Shown here one piece after another: positions 53,166 through 62,008 of a stretch of DNA of 64,000 bases. Location of the stretch: contig RAYR01000008.1 of the NCBI GenBank assembly GCA_003612405.1, positions 124,001-188,000 of the forward strand. The letters run 5' to 3'. Numbering within the stretch: position 1 is the stretch's first letter; each line of letters starts with the position of its first letter. The stretch comes from a bacterium 0.1xD8-71 (lineage in GTDB: Bacteria > Bacillota > Clostridia > Lachnospirales > Lachnospiraceae). The translations under genes were made by a program, and so were the position numbers. A model generated the notes under the pieces. The model did no database searches. It was given only the letters and a program-made list of their open reading frames with translations, and was not told the origin of the DNA.

Positions 53166-54524
53166 TTATAAGAAAATATATTTGCAGACAAACAATACTG
53201 CCAGCACATACATAAGCGGCGTAATCTTCTTCGCTTTACCGCATACCAGATTGATTACCACATAAGAGATAACGCCGACAGCAATACCTTCGGAAATGCT
53301 GTACATCAAAGGCATAGCCAGCAGACACAGATATGCGGGAATTGCTTCGGTCATATCGTTGAAATCAATCTGTGTCACCGCTGTAATCATCAGGAACCCG
53401 ACAAACAGCAGCGCCGGTGCCGTAGCAAATCCCGGAATTGTTGTAAAGATCGGCGCCAGGAATACGGATACCAGGAATAACAGACCTGTCACCACAGAAG
53501 CAAGGCCTGTCCGTCCGCCTTCCGCCACACCCGCAGAGCTTTCCACGAAAGTAGTGGTGGTGGAAGTACCGAGCACTGCACCTGCACTGGTAGCTACCGC
53601 ATCTGCCAGAAGTGCCTGTTTGATGCGGGGCAGCTTACCTTCTCTGTCAAGCATATTGGCCTTGTTGGCACAACCGATCAATGTTCCCAGTGTATCAAAG
53701 ATATCCACGAACAGGAACGCAAATACGATAACTGCAAAGTCAAGAACCTTCACAGAAGAAAAATCAGCCGTAAAGCACTTGCCGAAAGTCAGGCCGATTG
53801 CTCCCAGACTGAAACTGCTCCAGGACGGAATCAGGGAATAATAACCAGCCTCAGGCGTTACTGTATAAAGTCCTGTCAGCTGACAGAGAATCCCCAGAAT
53901 CCAGGTGATAAAAATACCAATCAGGATAGACCCTTTTACGCCTTTGATATGTAAGATTGCAATGATAAAGGTACCAATCACTGCCAGGACAGCACAGATG
54001 CCGGCCGTATGGAAATCTGCCGTAAAATCTACCACTGTCACCAGCGTAGAATCAGAATTTACAATCAGTCCGGCGTTCTGGAATCCGATAAAAGCCACAA
54101 ACAGACCAATACCTACCGAAACACCTCTTTTGAGTTGAATCGGAATTGCATTAAAGATTGCTTCACGCACATTTGTCACGGAAAGAACAATAAAGATCAA
54201 ACCTTCCACGAAGACCGCCAGCAGCGCAATCTGCCAGGAATACCCCATTTCACCGCATACCGTATAAGCAAAATAAGCGTTAAGCCCAAGTCCCGGAGCC
54301 AGCGCAAACGGATAGTTCGCAAGAAGCGCCATGGCAATCGTACCAATAAATGAAGCCAGCGCCGTTGCCATCAGGATTGCCTGACTGTCCATGCCCGATG
54401 CGGACAGGATAGAGGGGTTGACCGCCAGAATGTATGCCATCGTCATAAATGTTGTGACGCCGGCAACCACTTCGGTCTTGATGTTGGTATTGTTCTCTTT
54501 AAGTTTAAACCATTTTTCTAACAT
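53166..54524 (-). CDS. NCS2 family purine permease (AzgA/PbuG type)
   Basis: 452 residues from the ATG at 54524 (AAGGAG upstream). About 12-14 membrane helices; TFMTMAYILAVNPSILS, GPGLGLNAYFAYTV-type segment (ALAPGLGLNAYFAYTV) and TTTTFVESSAGVAEGGRTGL are characteristic of adenine/guanine/hypoxanthine proton symporters. It follows apt by 26 bases, so uptake and salvage of adenine or related purines are joined. Confidence 0.95.
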   Translation of the reverse strand: MLEKWFKLKENNTNIKTEVVAGVTTFMTMAYILAVNPSILSASGMDSQAILMATALASFIGTIAMALLANYPFALAPGLGLNAYFAYTVCGEMGYSWQIALLAVFVEGLIFIVLSVTNVREAIFNAIPIQLKRGVSVGIGLFVAFIGFQNAGLIVNSDSTLVTVVDFTADFHTAGICAVLAVIGTFIIAILHIKGVKGSILIGIFITWILGILCQLTGLYTVTPEAGYYSLIPSWSSFSLGAIGLTFGKCFTADFSSVKVLDFAVIVFAFLFVDIFDTLGTLIGCANKANMLDREGKLPRIKQALLADAVATSAGAVLGTSTTTTFVESSAGVAEGGRTGLASVVTGLLFLVSVFLAPIFTTIPGFATAPALLFVGFLMITAVTQIDFNDMTEAIPAYLCLLAMPLMYSISEGIAVGVISYVVINLVCGKAKKITPLMYVLAVLFVCKYIFL

Positions 54525-54550
54525 CACATTTCTCCTTTTCTCATAAGGTT

Positions 54551-55075
54551 TTATTTGCCTTCATAGATGATGACACTGTCTACGTCGTAGTTTTTCAGGC
54601 GTTCCCTGCCCTTCAATCCGGCCAGTTCCATTAAAAAGATTACCTTGACCACTTCTCCGCCCAGCTCTTCAATCATCTGAATGCTCGCTTCAATTGTACC
54701 TCCCGTGGCAATCAGATCATCCACGACCACCACCTTCTGCCCCGGTTTGATGGAATCCCGATGCATTTCTACTACTGCGCTGCCATACTCCAGATCATAT
54801 TCCTTGGAAATCGTGTCCAGTGGAAGCTTCCCCTTTTTCCGGACCGGCACAAATGCCTTGTGTAGGGAATAAGCGATAGGCACCCCAAAGATAAAGCCCC
54901 TCGACTCTGTTCCCACAATGACATCAAAATCAATTCCTTCCAACATTTTCTTCATCGAATCAATCGCCAGAGCCAGTCCGTCTGCATCCTGAAGCACACT
55001 GGTCACATCACGGAATATAATACCCTTCTCCGGAAAATCAGGAATACTGCGCACATATTCTTCCATCTTTTTCAT
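54551..55075 (-). CDS. apt: Adenine phosphoribosyltransferase
   Basis: 174 residues from the ATG at 55075 (GGAGGAAA upstream; a GTG five codons earlier is less likely). It converts adenine and PRPP to AMP. Motifs: YVRSIPDFPEKGIIFRDVT, GTESRGFIFG and the PRPP loop VVVVDDLIATGGT. Own promoter; co-transcribed with the purine permease. Confidence 0.97.
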   Translation of the reverse strand: MKKMEEYVRSIPDFPEKGIIFRDVTSVLQDADGLALAIDSMKKMLEGIDFDVIVGTESRGFIFGVPIAYSLHKAFVPVRKKGKLPLDTISKEYDLEYGSAVVEMHRDSIKPGQKVVVVDDLIATGGTIEASIQMIEELGGEVVKVIFLMELAGLKGRERLKNYDVDSVIIYEGK

Positions 55076-55164
55076 TTGCTTTTCCTCCACCCCATCATCA
55101 GAAGATATTCGATGCTGTTAACCGCATCACCCCAAAATCTTCCAACATAATCAACGCTTCTTTT

Positions 55165-55194
55165 ACTATAACACATTTTACGGGAAAATAACAA
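55165..55194 (-). promoter_or_regulatory. Promoter of apt
   Basis: Minus-strand -35 TTGTTA (55189-55194), 18-bp spacer, -10 TATAGT (55165-55170). Divergent from the MATE promoter at 55216. Confidence 0.55.
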
Positions 55195-55215
55195 TCATAA
55201 GAAGTATAAAACCGA

Positions 55216-55244
55216 TTGACAATCCTTTCCGATTGTATTAAGAT
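55216..55244 (+). promoter_or_regulatory. Promoter of MATE transporter 2
   Basis: -35 TTGACA (55216-55221), 17-bp spacer, -10 TAAGAT (55239-55244). A TTG-initiated reading frame begins exactly at this -35 and should not be taken as the protein start. Confidence 0.75.
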
Positions 55245-55290
55245 GTCAGCACGCTGTCAGAAAGCAGGCAGAGAAAGGTACATAACCGTC

Positions 55291-56664
55291 ATGAGACATA
55301 CAAATGCCGCACAGAACAACTTTTATCCCCAGATTATAAAATTAGTGGTTCCCATTGTTATCCAGAACCTCTTAAGTGCTGCCGTGAATTCCGCCGATGT
55401 GGTCATGTTGAATGAGGTAGGACAATCCTCCATCTCTGCGGTATCCCTGGCTGCCAACTACGCCGGTGTCCTTTTTATGATTTATTATGGCCTCGGCACA
55501 GGCGCTTCCATGCTGAGTGCCCAGTACTGGGGCAAAGGTGAAGTGCAGGCCATCCGTGTAATCGAGGGAATCGCCATGCGCTTTTCCCTGATTATTTCCC
55601 TGTGTTTCTCAGGGTTTGCACTGTTTGCCCCTGAACTGATGATGAAGCTCTTCACCAATGATGCGGAACTGATCACCATAGGCGCCGATTACCTGCGGGT
55701 CATGTCCGTAACCTATCTGTGCTGGGGTATTGTGGAAATCTACCTGTCGGTTCTCAGAAGTATCGGTCAGGTAACTGTCTCCATGATTTTAAATGTGATG
55801 ACGTTCAGCTTAAACATCTTTTTAAATGCAGTGTTTATCTTCGGGCTGTTCGGCGCACCAAAATTAGGAGCCACCGGTGTTGCCATTGCCACCGCTGCCT
55901 CCCGCGTCATCGAACTGACAGGCTGTATTATCGTATCTGTGTGCAACAAGGATATCAAACTGAATCCTGCTTATATGTTTATCCGCAATAAAATGTTATT
56001 CAAAGACTTTGTACGCCTGTCCCTGCCTGCCGCCGGCAATGATGTGGCATGGAGCGTGGCCTTTTCCATGTATTCCGTTATTCTGGGGCATCTTGGATCC
56101 GATGCGGTAGCTGCCAACTCTTTTGTTGTTGTCGTGCGCAATTTCGGTACGGTACTGTGTTTTGGTACAGCCAGCGCAGGCGGTATCCTGCTGGGAAATG
56201 TAATGGGTGCCGGAGATATGACACATGCCAGGAATTATGCTTCCAAACTGATGAAGCTCACCGTCATCACCGGTGCCATAGGCGGTGCCCTGGTTCTGTC
56301 AGTCACTCCCTTCGTCCTGTACTTTGTGGATTTAAGTGAAACTGCCATGCATTACTTAAAATATATGCTTCTGATCAATACCTACTATATTATGGGCACC
56401 GCAGTCAATACAACCCTGATTGCAGGTGTGTTCCGGGCCGGCGGCGACAGCCGTTTCGGGCTGATCTGCGACACCATAGATATGTGGTGTTACGCTGTGC
56501 CCCTTGGCTTTATCGCCGCCTTTGTCTTCAGGCTGCCGGTACTTGTGGTGTACTTCCTGTTGTGTACTGATGAATTTGTCAAATGGCCCTGGGTCATCAA
56601 ACATTACCGCAGCGGAAAATGGCTTAAGAACATCACGAGAGAGGGGTTGTTTGAGGAAGAGTGA
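55291..56664 (+). CDS. MATE family efflux transporter (2)
   Basis: 457 residues from the ATG at 55291 (MRHTNAAQNNFYPQ), chosen because the upstream part of the frame is promoter. Twelve membrane helices; IIKLVVPIVIQNLLSAAVNSADVVMLNEVG and RAGGDSRFGLICD are typical of MATE antiporters. Its 3' end overlaps the convergent LuxR-type gene by 32 bases, so the two transcripts are antisense at their ends. Confidence 0.93.
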   Translation: MRHTNAAQNNFYPQIIKLVVPIVIQNLLSAAVNSADVVMLNEVGQSSISAVSLAANYAGVLFMIYYGLGTGASMLSAQYWGKGEVQAIRVIEGIAMRFSLIISLCFSGFALFAPELMMKLFTNDAELITIGADYLRVMSVTYLCWGIVEIYLSVLRSIGQVTVSMILNVMTFSLNIFLNAVFIFGLFGAPKLGATGVAIATAASRVIELTGCIIVSVCNKDIKLNPAYMFIRNKMLFKDFVRLSLPAAGNDVAWSVAFSMYSVILGHLGSDAVAANSFVVVVRNFGTVLCFGTASAGGILLGNVMGAGDMTHARNYASKLMKLTVITGAIGGALVLSVTPFVLYFVDLSETAMHYLKYMLLINTYYIMGTAVNTTLIAGVFRAGGDSRFGLICDTIDMWCYAVPLGFIAAFVFRLPVLVVYFLLCTDEFVKWPWVIKHYRSGKWLKNITREGLFEEE

Positions 56665-57133
56665 GGCTCTTCACTTTTCCCCGGAACTCCTTCCTGCTAT
56701 AAACCTCCATTTTCTGATAAATATGTGACACATGCTTCTTAACTGTGGTCTCTGCGATATAGAGTTCCTCCCCGATCTGTCTGTTGGTATAACCTCTATA
56801 GAGCAGCCATGCCACTTCCAGTTCCCGCTCGGAAAGGCCGCCATCCTGTGTGGCCTTAAGAAAATCCGCATAAATCTCCTCATAACTTCTGGGTTCCTGA
56901 TTTTGTTCCTTCCTCTCATTCTTTGCTTCCGCCGCCTGTTCCTTCATCTGATCCGTCACACGAATATACAGAGCCAGTACAACGGCCAGCGCAATGCCAA
57001 GAACCAAAGTCCCAAGAACTACAATGACGGTATTTCCCGGCTTCCCCACTACCCCCATCTGGTATAATAAAAGCAACGTCACAAGTACCACATAACCGAC
57101 TCCCAACAACCAGCGGAGCGCCTGTTTGCCCAT
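56633..57133 (-). CDS. Membrane-anchored LuxR-type regulator
   Basis: 166 residues. Two N-terminal membrane helices (WLLGVGYVVLVTLLLLYQ; VIVVLGTLVLGIALAVVLALYI), a charged linker, and a C-terminal LuxR/GerE helix-turn-helix (LSERELEVAWLLYRGYTNRQIGEELYIAETTVKKHVSHIYQKM, ~98-142). There is no receiver domain, so signalling would come through the membrane part or its membrane partner encoded just upstream. A regulator tethered to the membrane is unusual for this class. Confidence 0.88.
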   Translation of the reverse strand: MGKQALRWLLGVGYVVLVTLLLLYQMGVVGKPGNTVIVVLGTLVLGIALAVVLALYIRVTDQMKEQAAEAKNERKEQNQEPRSYEEIYADFLKATQDGGLSERELEVAWLLYRGYTNRQIGEELYIAETTVKKHVSHIYQKMEVYSRKEFRGKVKSLTLPQTTPLS

Positions 57134-57135
57134 GC

Positions 57136-57612
57136 TTACTGTTCCTCCGTCTCCAAATCCATATAATTGATAATCCGCCCTTTTACCTCAAGCACCATCG
57201 GTAAAAGAAGCATTTCCAAAATAACCGCATAGAACATAGTCAGAACCACCACAGCAATATTCGGTCCCAAAAGCGATGGATCACTGATATTTACCATCAC
57301 ATACATAACAGAAACCATCATCGTCAGTATGCCTGCATACCATATCTGTTTCTGTATCATTTCCAACACATCTTTGGTCCTGCGAAGTTCACTTAAATGG
57401 CAGGTGAAATCTTTCTTAAGCAGTTTGAACGCACGCTTAAAATCCCTCCAGACACCGCCCCGCATCAGAACCGGAACAATAAATATAAGCATAATCAATA
57501 TCGTCGGAAAATCAATAAACCAGTCAAAGGAAAAAGTCCTGTCTCCTCCTGTATAGGTCATTAATATCAGAAAAGCCATTCCTCCCACAATACTTATAAT
57601 TTCCATAATCAT
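57136..57612 (-). CDS. Polytopic membrane partner of the LuxR-type regulator
   Basis: 158 residues from the ATG at 57612 (GGAGG nine bases upstream; the frame is open 16 codons further). Four membrane helices (IISIVGGMAFLILMTYT, PTILIMLIFIVPVLM, AGILTMMVSVMYVMV, IAVVVLTMFYAVILEMLLLPMVL) with a basic cytoplasmic loop (RDFKRAFKLLKKDF). The helix arrangement vaguely recalls MotA/ExbB channels, without firm similarity. The regulator gene starts 2 bases after its stop. Confidence 0.75.
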   Translation of the reverse strand: MIMEIISIVGGMAFLILMTYTGGDRTFSFDWFIDFPTILIMLIFIVPVLMRGGVWRDFKRAFKLLKKDFTCHLSELRRTKDVLEMIQKQIWYAGILTMMVSVMYVMVNISDPSLLGPNIAVVVLTMFYAVILEMLLLPMVLEVKGRIINYMDLETEEQ

Positions 57613-57643
57613 ACCGCAAATCCTCCTGTCTCTTATTATTCTT

Positions 57644-57657
57644 ATTCTTGCAAGAAT
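57644..57657. promoter_or_regulatory. 14-bp perfect palindrome upstream of the membrane regulator pair
   Basis: ATTCTTGCAAGAAT lies about 30 bases before the first start codon, overlapping a possible -35 TTGATT. Candidate operator for self-control by the LuxR-type protein; unproven. Confidence 0.4.
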
Positions 57658-57747
57658 CAACGCCTCTTAAGCGTTTCTTTGCTAAAACCTTACCATGGCA
57701 CACTTCTAAAATCTATACTACTTTCCATCTAAAAAGAAGTATTCTCA

Positions 57748-57775
57748 CAAAAAGGAACCGGCTCACACCGGTTCC
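57748..57775 (-). terminator. Intrinsic terminator after the amino-acid ABC operon
   Basis: Perfect 8-bp stem GGAACCGG/CCGGTTCC with a 6-base loop, followed on the minus strand by TTTTTGTG. Confidence 0.9.
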
Positions 57776-57799
57776 TCATCACTTATCTTTCCACCTTTA

Positions 57800-58576
57800 T
57801 CAGTACTTTGTCAAAAACTGTCTCGTCCTCTCTTCTCTTGGATGATCGATCACCTGTCTGGCATCTCCCTGCTCCACGATCACGCCCTCATCCATAAAAA
57901 TAATCTGATCCGCCACATCCCTTGCAAAACTCATCTCATGGGTCACAATGATCATGGTGGTGTGCTGATCCGCCAGGCCACGGATGACCTTTAACACTTC
58001 CCCGGTCAGCTCCGGATCCAGTGCGGAAGTCGGTTCATCAAAACATAAAATATCAGGCTGCAAGGCAAGCGCTCTGGCAATCGCCACCCTCTGCTGCTGC
58101 CCGCCGGATAACTGATGCGGATAATGTTCCATACGCTCCGCCAGACCCATTTGCTCCAACAGGGCCCTGCCATGTTTCTCTATCTCTTCCAGAATTTCCT
58201 TTTTATTCTGTTTAAAATCCGGTTTCTCCTTCGCCAGAAGTTTTTCCGACAAAGTCACATTTTCCAGCGCCGTATACTGCGGAAACAGGTTAAAAGACTG
58301 AAATACCATTCCAAAATGCAGCCTCTTCCTGCGCAGATCTTTTTCCTGCTCTTTCATCGGTCTGTCCGCATCAAAAAGTGTTTCTCCCCGTACGATAATG
58401 GATCCTTTATCCGGCACCTCCAGGAAATTCAGACAGCGCAATAACGTCGTCTTGCCGGATCCGGAGGAACCGATGATCGCCAGCGCACTGCCCTCTTCCA
58501 TCTCAAAACTCACATCACGCAGAACCTTGGTAGAGTCAAAATGTTTTTCAATATTTTTTACTTCCAGAACAGCCAT
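57800..58576 (-). CDS. Amino-acid ABC transporter ATP-binding protein
   Basis: 258 residues of the GlnQ/HisP class. Walker A IIGSSGSGKTTLLRC, signature LSGGQQQRVAIARAL, Walker B ILCFDEPTSALDPE, switch VTHEMSFA. Energises import by the permease and binding protein encoded upstream on the same strand. Confidence 0.96.
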   Translation of the reverse strand: MAVLEVKNIEKHFDSTKVLRDVSFEMEEGSALAIIGSSGSGKTTLLRCLNFLEVPDKGSIIVRGETLFDADRPMKEQEKDLRRKRLHFGMVFQSFNLFPQYTALENVTLSEKLLAKEKPDFKQNKKEILEEIEKHGRALLEQMGLAERMEHYPHQLSGGQQQRVAIARALALQPDILCFDEPTSALDPELTGEVLKVIRGLADQHTTMIIVTHEMSFARDVADQIIFMDEGVIVEQGDARQVIDHPREERTRQFLTKY

Positions 58577-58587
58577 CTGTAATCCCC

Positions 58588-59244
58588 CTACCTGAAATAA
58601 TCCAACCTGCGCTCAATATAATTAAACAACAGCGTCAAAATACCCACAAACACCAGATAAAACACGCCCGTATAGAAAAGCGGCCATGTGATACCACTGC
58701 TCTTCATGAAAGAATAACCGGCAAAGGTCAGTTCATATGCCGCAATGATACGCGCCAGGGAAGTATCCTTGACCAGGGTGATGACCTCGTTGGACATGGG
58801 TGGCACCACCCTTTTGATCATCTGCAACAGCGTAATCTTGAAGAAAATCTGGCTCTTCGTCATGCCAAGTACTTCTCCTGCCTCTCTCTGCCCCACCGGC
58901 ACACCCTCGATGCCGCCCCGGAAGATCACCGAGAAATAGCAGGCGTAATTGATACTGAAAGCCACCACCGTCGCCGTAATTCGTCCCGATTCACTGCCAT
59001 TCCAGATATTATGGCCAAGCCACAGACCCGGACCGTAAAAGATAATGATTAACTGCAGCATCAACGGTGTACCCCTGATAATCCACACAAGAGTCTGCAC
59101 CAGTCCTCGAAGTATCTTCCATCTACTCATCGCTCCAAATGACAGAACCAGTCCCAGAGGCAATGAAAAAAGCAGGGTAAAAATAAAAATCTCAAAGCTG
59201 GTCCAAAGCCCGTCCAGCAGCGATTGCGTAACACTCCAAAACAT
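58588..59244 (-). CDS. Amino-acid ABC transporter permease
   Basis: 218 residues, HisM/GlnP type with about five membrane helices. The EAA loop (GQREAGEVLGMTKSQIFFKITLLQMIKRVVPPMSNEVI) contacts the ATPase. N-terminal SLLDGLWTSFEIFIFTLLFSLPLGLVLSFG is typical. Substrate specificity cannot be told. Confidence 0.95.
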   Translation of the reverse strand: MFWSVTQSLLDGLWTSFEIFIFTLLFSLPLGLVLSFGAMSRWKILRGLVQTLVWIIRGTPLMLQLIIIFYGPGLWLGHNIWNGSESGRITATVVAFSINYACYFSVIFRGGIEGVPVGQREAGEVLGMTKSQIFFKITLLQMIKRVVPPMSNEVITLVKDTSLARIIAAYELTFAGYSFMKSSGITWPLFYTGVFYLVFVGILTLLFNYIERRLDYFR

Positions 59245-59285
59245 AAGTTACTCCTCATACTATAAAGTAGTAATGTTTACAGTCT

Positions 59286-60083
59286 TTATTTAGGCACAAC
59301 AATCACCTGTGCATTATTGCAGTACGGATTGGTGCACTCCATTGCCTCTTTCACCTCATTGGTCAGGGTCATGCCGTTCCACACCACATCAATATTCTTG
59401 GAGTCCAATTCCATAATCTTATTATCCCAGTCGATGATCACAAACTGCGCTTCCACACCCAGTTTATCGGCTACCATACGCGCCATATCCGCATCAAAGC
59501 CAATCCACTCTCCGGAAGCATCCTTATAATCCATAGGCTCAAACTCTGTAATCCCTACAATCAGTGAACCTTTTCCCTGAATATAAGCCACATCGCTGTC
59601 CGCGTCGGAAGCCGTAAACTCTACAGACGCCTGTTCCACCAACGCTTCCTGCACACCGTAAGTTGTGGCTGTCTCTTTCATGGAACCATCCGCATAGCTT
59701 TCTGCAAACACGGCATTGATATAGGAAGCCAGATCAGAGCCCTTACGACATCCCACACCATATTCTTCCGTTGTCAGCTCATCCGTATGTACCAGATCCG
59801 GATAACTGGTGCCTTCACCAATCATGGCTCCTGCCATCAGCAAATCAATAATTGCCGCATCCGATGTCCCGGAAGCCACCTCCATCAGCGCGTCAGCCTG
59901 AGAGGCCACGGAATTCATCTTAAATCCCTTCTCAGTCGCTATCGCTTCTCCGGCAGAACCCGTCTCCACCGCATACACCAGATTCGCAGCATCCGCCGTC
60001 GTCTCCTTTGCTCCGCCGCAGCCGGTAAGCACCGCGCAGGCCATTACCGATACCATTACCATCATTGCAAGTTTCCTTTTCAT
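59286..60083 (-). CDS. Amino-acid-binding lipoprotein, apparently circularly permuted
   Basis: 265 residues. Lipoprotein signal peptide with lipobox LTGC (Cys22). In ordinary family-3 binding proteins the order is GIT.(Y/F)EPM..., GFD.D.A..., DWD, NGMT, Y..NAQVVVV, then VE.GSAGE, DA.ID, EYGVG.RKGSDL. Here residues ~36-145 carry the second group (YAVETGSAGEA, TSDAAIID, EYGVGCRKGSDL, TYGVQEAL) and ~165-265 the first (GITEFEPMDYKD, GFDADMARMVADKLGV, IDWDNKI, WNGMTL, NNAQVIVVPK, stop). Total length is normal, so this is a rearranged order and not a truncation. It binds the amino acid outside the membrane for the permease downstream. Confidence 0.9.
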   Translation of the reverse strand: MKRKLAMMVMVSVMACAVLTGCGGAKETTADAANLVYAVETGSAGEAIATEKGFKMNSVASQADALMEVASGTSDAAIIDLLMAGAMIGEGTSYPDLVHTDELTTEEYGVGCRKGSDLASYINAVFAESYADGSMKETATTYGVQEALVEQASVEFTASDADSDVAYIQGKGSLIVGITEFEPMDYKDASGEWIGFDADMARMVADKLGVEAQFVIIDWDNKIMELDSKNIDVVWNGMTLTNEVKEAMECTNPYCNNAQVIVVPK

Positions 60084-60131
60084 AATCCTTCTCCTCCTGA
60101 ATCATTTCAAAATGTTTTCACATACTTTTGT

Positions 60132-60160
60132 ATTTTATCATAGTACTACGCTAAAGTAAA
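60132..60160 (-). promoter_or_regulatory. Promoter of the amino-acid ABC operon
   Basis: Minus-strand -35 TTTACT (60155-60160), 17-bp spacer, -10 TAAAAT (60132-60137). Confidence 0.65.
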
Positions 60161-60163
60161 TCA

Positions 60164-60198
60164 TAAAAAAGAAAAGAGTACCCACTACAGGTACTCTC
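60164..60198 (-). terminator. Intrinsic terminator overlapping the end of the 143-residue protein gene
   Basis: Stem AGAGTACC/GGTACTCT includes the last codons and the stop codon; followed on the minus strand by TTTTCTTTTTT. Confidence 0.8.
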
Positions 60199-60616
60199 TC
60201 ATATCTTTCACCAGTGTTTCCTCTGCCTGAATTGCTTCTCTGGCAATCTTTTTGACTTTTTCATCTGCCGCCTGATATTGGTGCAGATAACGGTAGAGCG
60301 ACTTAACGCCCATATTGCAGCCATCCGTGATCAGATCGGCCACCACCCTGTCGGAGTCTTCTCCGCCCAGCTTTACGTTGGTCTTCATCCAGGACATTAC
60401 CTTTGCCATGGGCGCAGGTTCTTTGCCTTCGTCATGATATTCCCGCAGATAATCATGGGTCCTGTCACCCAGTTTGCAATGTGTCTCCTTACTCTTCTTC
60501 AGCAGATTTTCAAGCGTGCTGTCCTTCACATGCGCCATCACATCATCCAGGGAAGAACTGCCCATCTTAATTCCCGCGTTGCACTCCCGCAGCAGTTTAA
60601 TCGTATCATCTTCCAT
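60185..60616 (-). CDS. Ferritin-like four-helix protein, DUF2383-like
   Basis: 143 residues, all helical by composition, resembling the DUF2383/PA2169 group of small four-helix-bundle proteins: TIKLLRECNAGIKMGSSSLDDVMAHV, then KSKETHCKLGDRTHDYLREYHDEGKEP. Function of the group is unknown. It has its own terminator and lies between a symporter gene and the ABC operon. The start has GGAGG upstream. Confidence 0.7.
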   Translation of the reverse strand: MEDDTIKLLRECNAGIKMGSSSLDDVMAHVKDSTLENLLKKSKETHCKLGDRTHDYLREYHDEGKEPAPMAKVMSWMKTNVKLGGEDSDRVVADLITDGCNMGVKSLYRYLHQYQAADEKVKKIAREAIQAEETLVKDMREYL

Positions 60617-60694
60617 ATGCGGCCTCCTTTTGTTGTTTTATCTCACATAATAGTGTTTCATAAATCAACAAAATTATCCCGCCGGGTTTCCCAA

Positions 60695-61921
60695 CTAAAA
60701 TTTAATATCTTTGCCTTCCAGCCTCCACCGCCTGAATTCCGCCGATGCCGACAACAGAAGATCGGAAGAAGAATTTAACGCCGTCTCCACGGAATCCTGT
60801 ACCACGCCGATAATGAATCCTACTGCCACAACCTGCATGGACACCGCATCCGGGATTCCAAAAAGAGAACATGCCATGGGAATTAACAACAAGGAACCGC
60901 CTGCCACGCCGGAAGCGCCACAGGCTGAAAGCGCCGCCAGGAGACTTAACACAATCGCCGTGGGAATATCCACGCCAATCCCCAGCGTATGTACCGTGGC
61001 CATGGTCATGACCGTAATAGTGATTGCCGCACCGTCCATATTGATGGTAGCGCCAAGCGGAATCGATACGGAATAAGTATCTTTGTCCAATCCCATCTCC
61101 TCGCAGATTCTCATATTAACCGGAATATTGGCCGCAGAACTTCTGGTGAAAAAAGCGGTTATGGCACTCTGCTTTAAACACTTGAAAATCAACGGATATG
61201 GATTCTTGCGAATACACCAGTATACCAGAATCGGATTGGTCACAAAATAGATAAAAAGCATACATCCAACTAACAGGACTAACAGTTTCCCATATACTGT
61301 AAATGTATTAATCCCGCTGGTCGTCACACTGGTATAAACCAATCCCAGGACACCGAAAGGAGCCAGATTGATAATCACCACCACCACGCTGGAAATAGCT
61401 TCGGAAATATCCCCCAGTGCCTTCTTCGTGGCTTCCCCGGCGCCGCGGAAAGCTACGCCCAGGACAACGGCCCATGCCAGAACACCTACATAGTTGGCCT
61501 CCACCAGAGAGGAAACCGGATTGGCCACCACATTCATCAGCAGCGTGCCCAATACCTCCACAATACCGCTTGGCGCCGATGCCGCATCCATGGAAGCATC
61601 CACGAGCACCATTTCCACCGGGAATATCATACTGGCAAATACCGCGATTACCGCCGCAAGCACCGTACTGAACATATACAGGATAATCACGGTGCGAATG
61701 ACGCCGCCATGGCTCTGTCTTGCATTACACAAAGAACTCATGACCAGGAAAAACACCAGAAGCGGCGCAATTCCTTTCAGTGCACTCACAAATACATCTC
61801 CCAAAATACCGATCCCGGATACTCCCGGAACCACCATCGCCAGAATCACGCCGATTGACAATCCGATGATAATTCTTTGTACCAGACTGATATACGTCCA
61901 CTTTTCCCATATTTTCTTCAT
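60695..61921 (-). CDS. sstT: Serine/threonine:Na+ symporter SstT
   Basis: 408 residues from the ATG at 61921 (GGAGGG upstream). Dicarboxylate/amino-acid:cation symporter fold; the Ser-rich re-entrant loop (AFFTRSSAANIPVNM), the NMDG motif (GATINMDGAAITI) and SACGASGVAGGSLLLIP are as in SstT. Takes up serine and threonine with sodium. Monocistronic. Confidence 0.95.
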   Translation of the reverse strand: MKKIWEKWTYISLVQRIIIGLSIGVILAMVVPGVSGIGILGDVFVSALKGIAPLLVFFLVMSSLCNARQSHGGVIRTVIILYMFSTVLAAVIAVFASMIFPVEMVLVDASMDAASAPSGIVEVLGTLLMNVVANPVSSLVEANYVGVLAWAVVLGVAFRGAGEATKKALGDISEAISSVVVVIINLAPFGVLGLVYTSVTTSGINTFTVYGKLLVLLVGCMLFIYFVTNPILVYWCIRKNPYPLIFKCLKQSAITAFFTRSSAANIPVNMRICEEMGLDKDTYSVSIPLGATINMDGAAITITVMTMATVHTLGIGVDIPTAIVLSLLAALSACGASGVAGGSLLLIPMACSLFGIPDAVSMQVVAVGFIIGVVQDSVETALNSSSDLLLSASAEFRRWRLEGKDIKF

Positions 61922-62008
61922 GATACCCTCCATTTAAGATCAAATATACCGTATACATGTCTTATATAGTCTTATAGTACTATGTAATGACAGAACTCGT
62001 CAAACTTT

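Noticed and set aside
55216..55290. A longer MATE transporter protein beginning with TTG at 55216
   Set aside because: The TTG is the -35 box TTGACA with a matching -10 at 55239-55244, so this stretch is promoter; the start at 55291 gives the usual family N-terminus.
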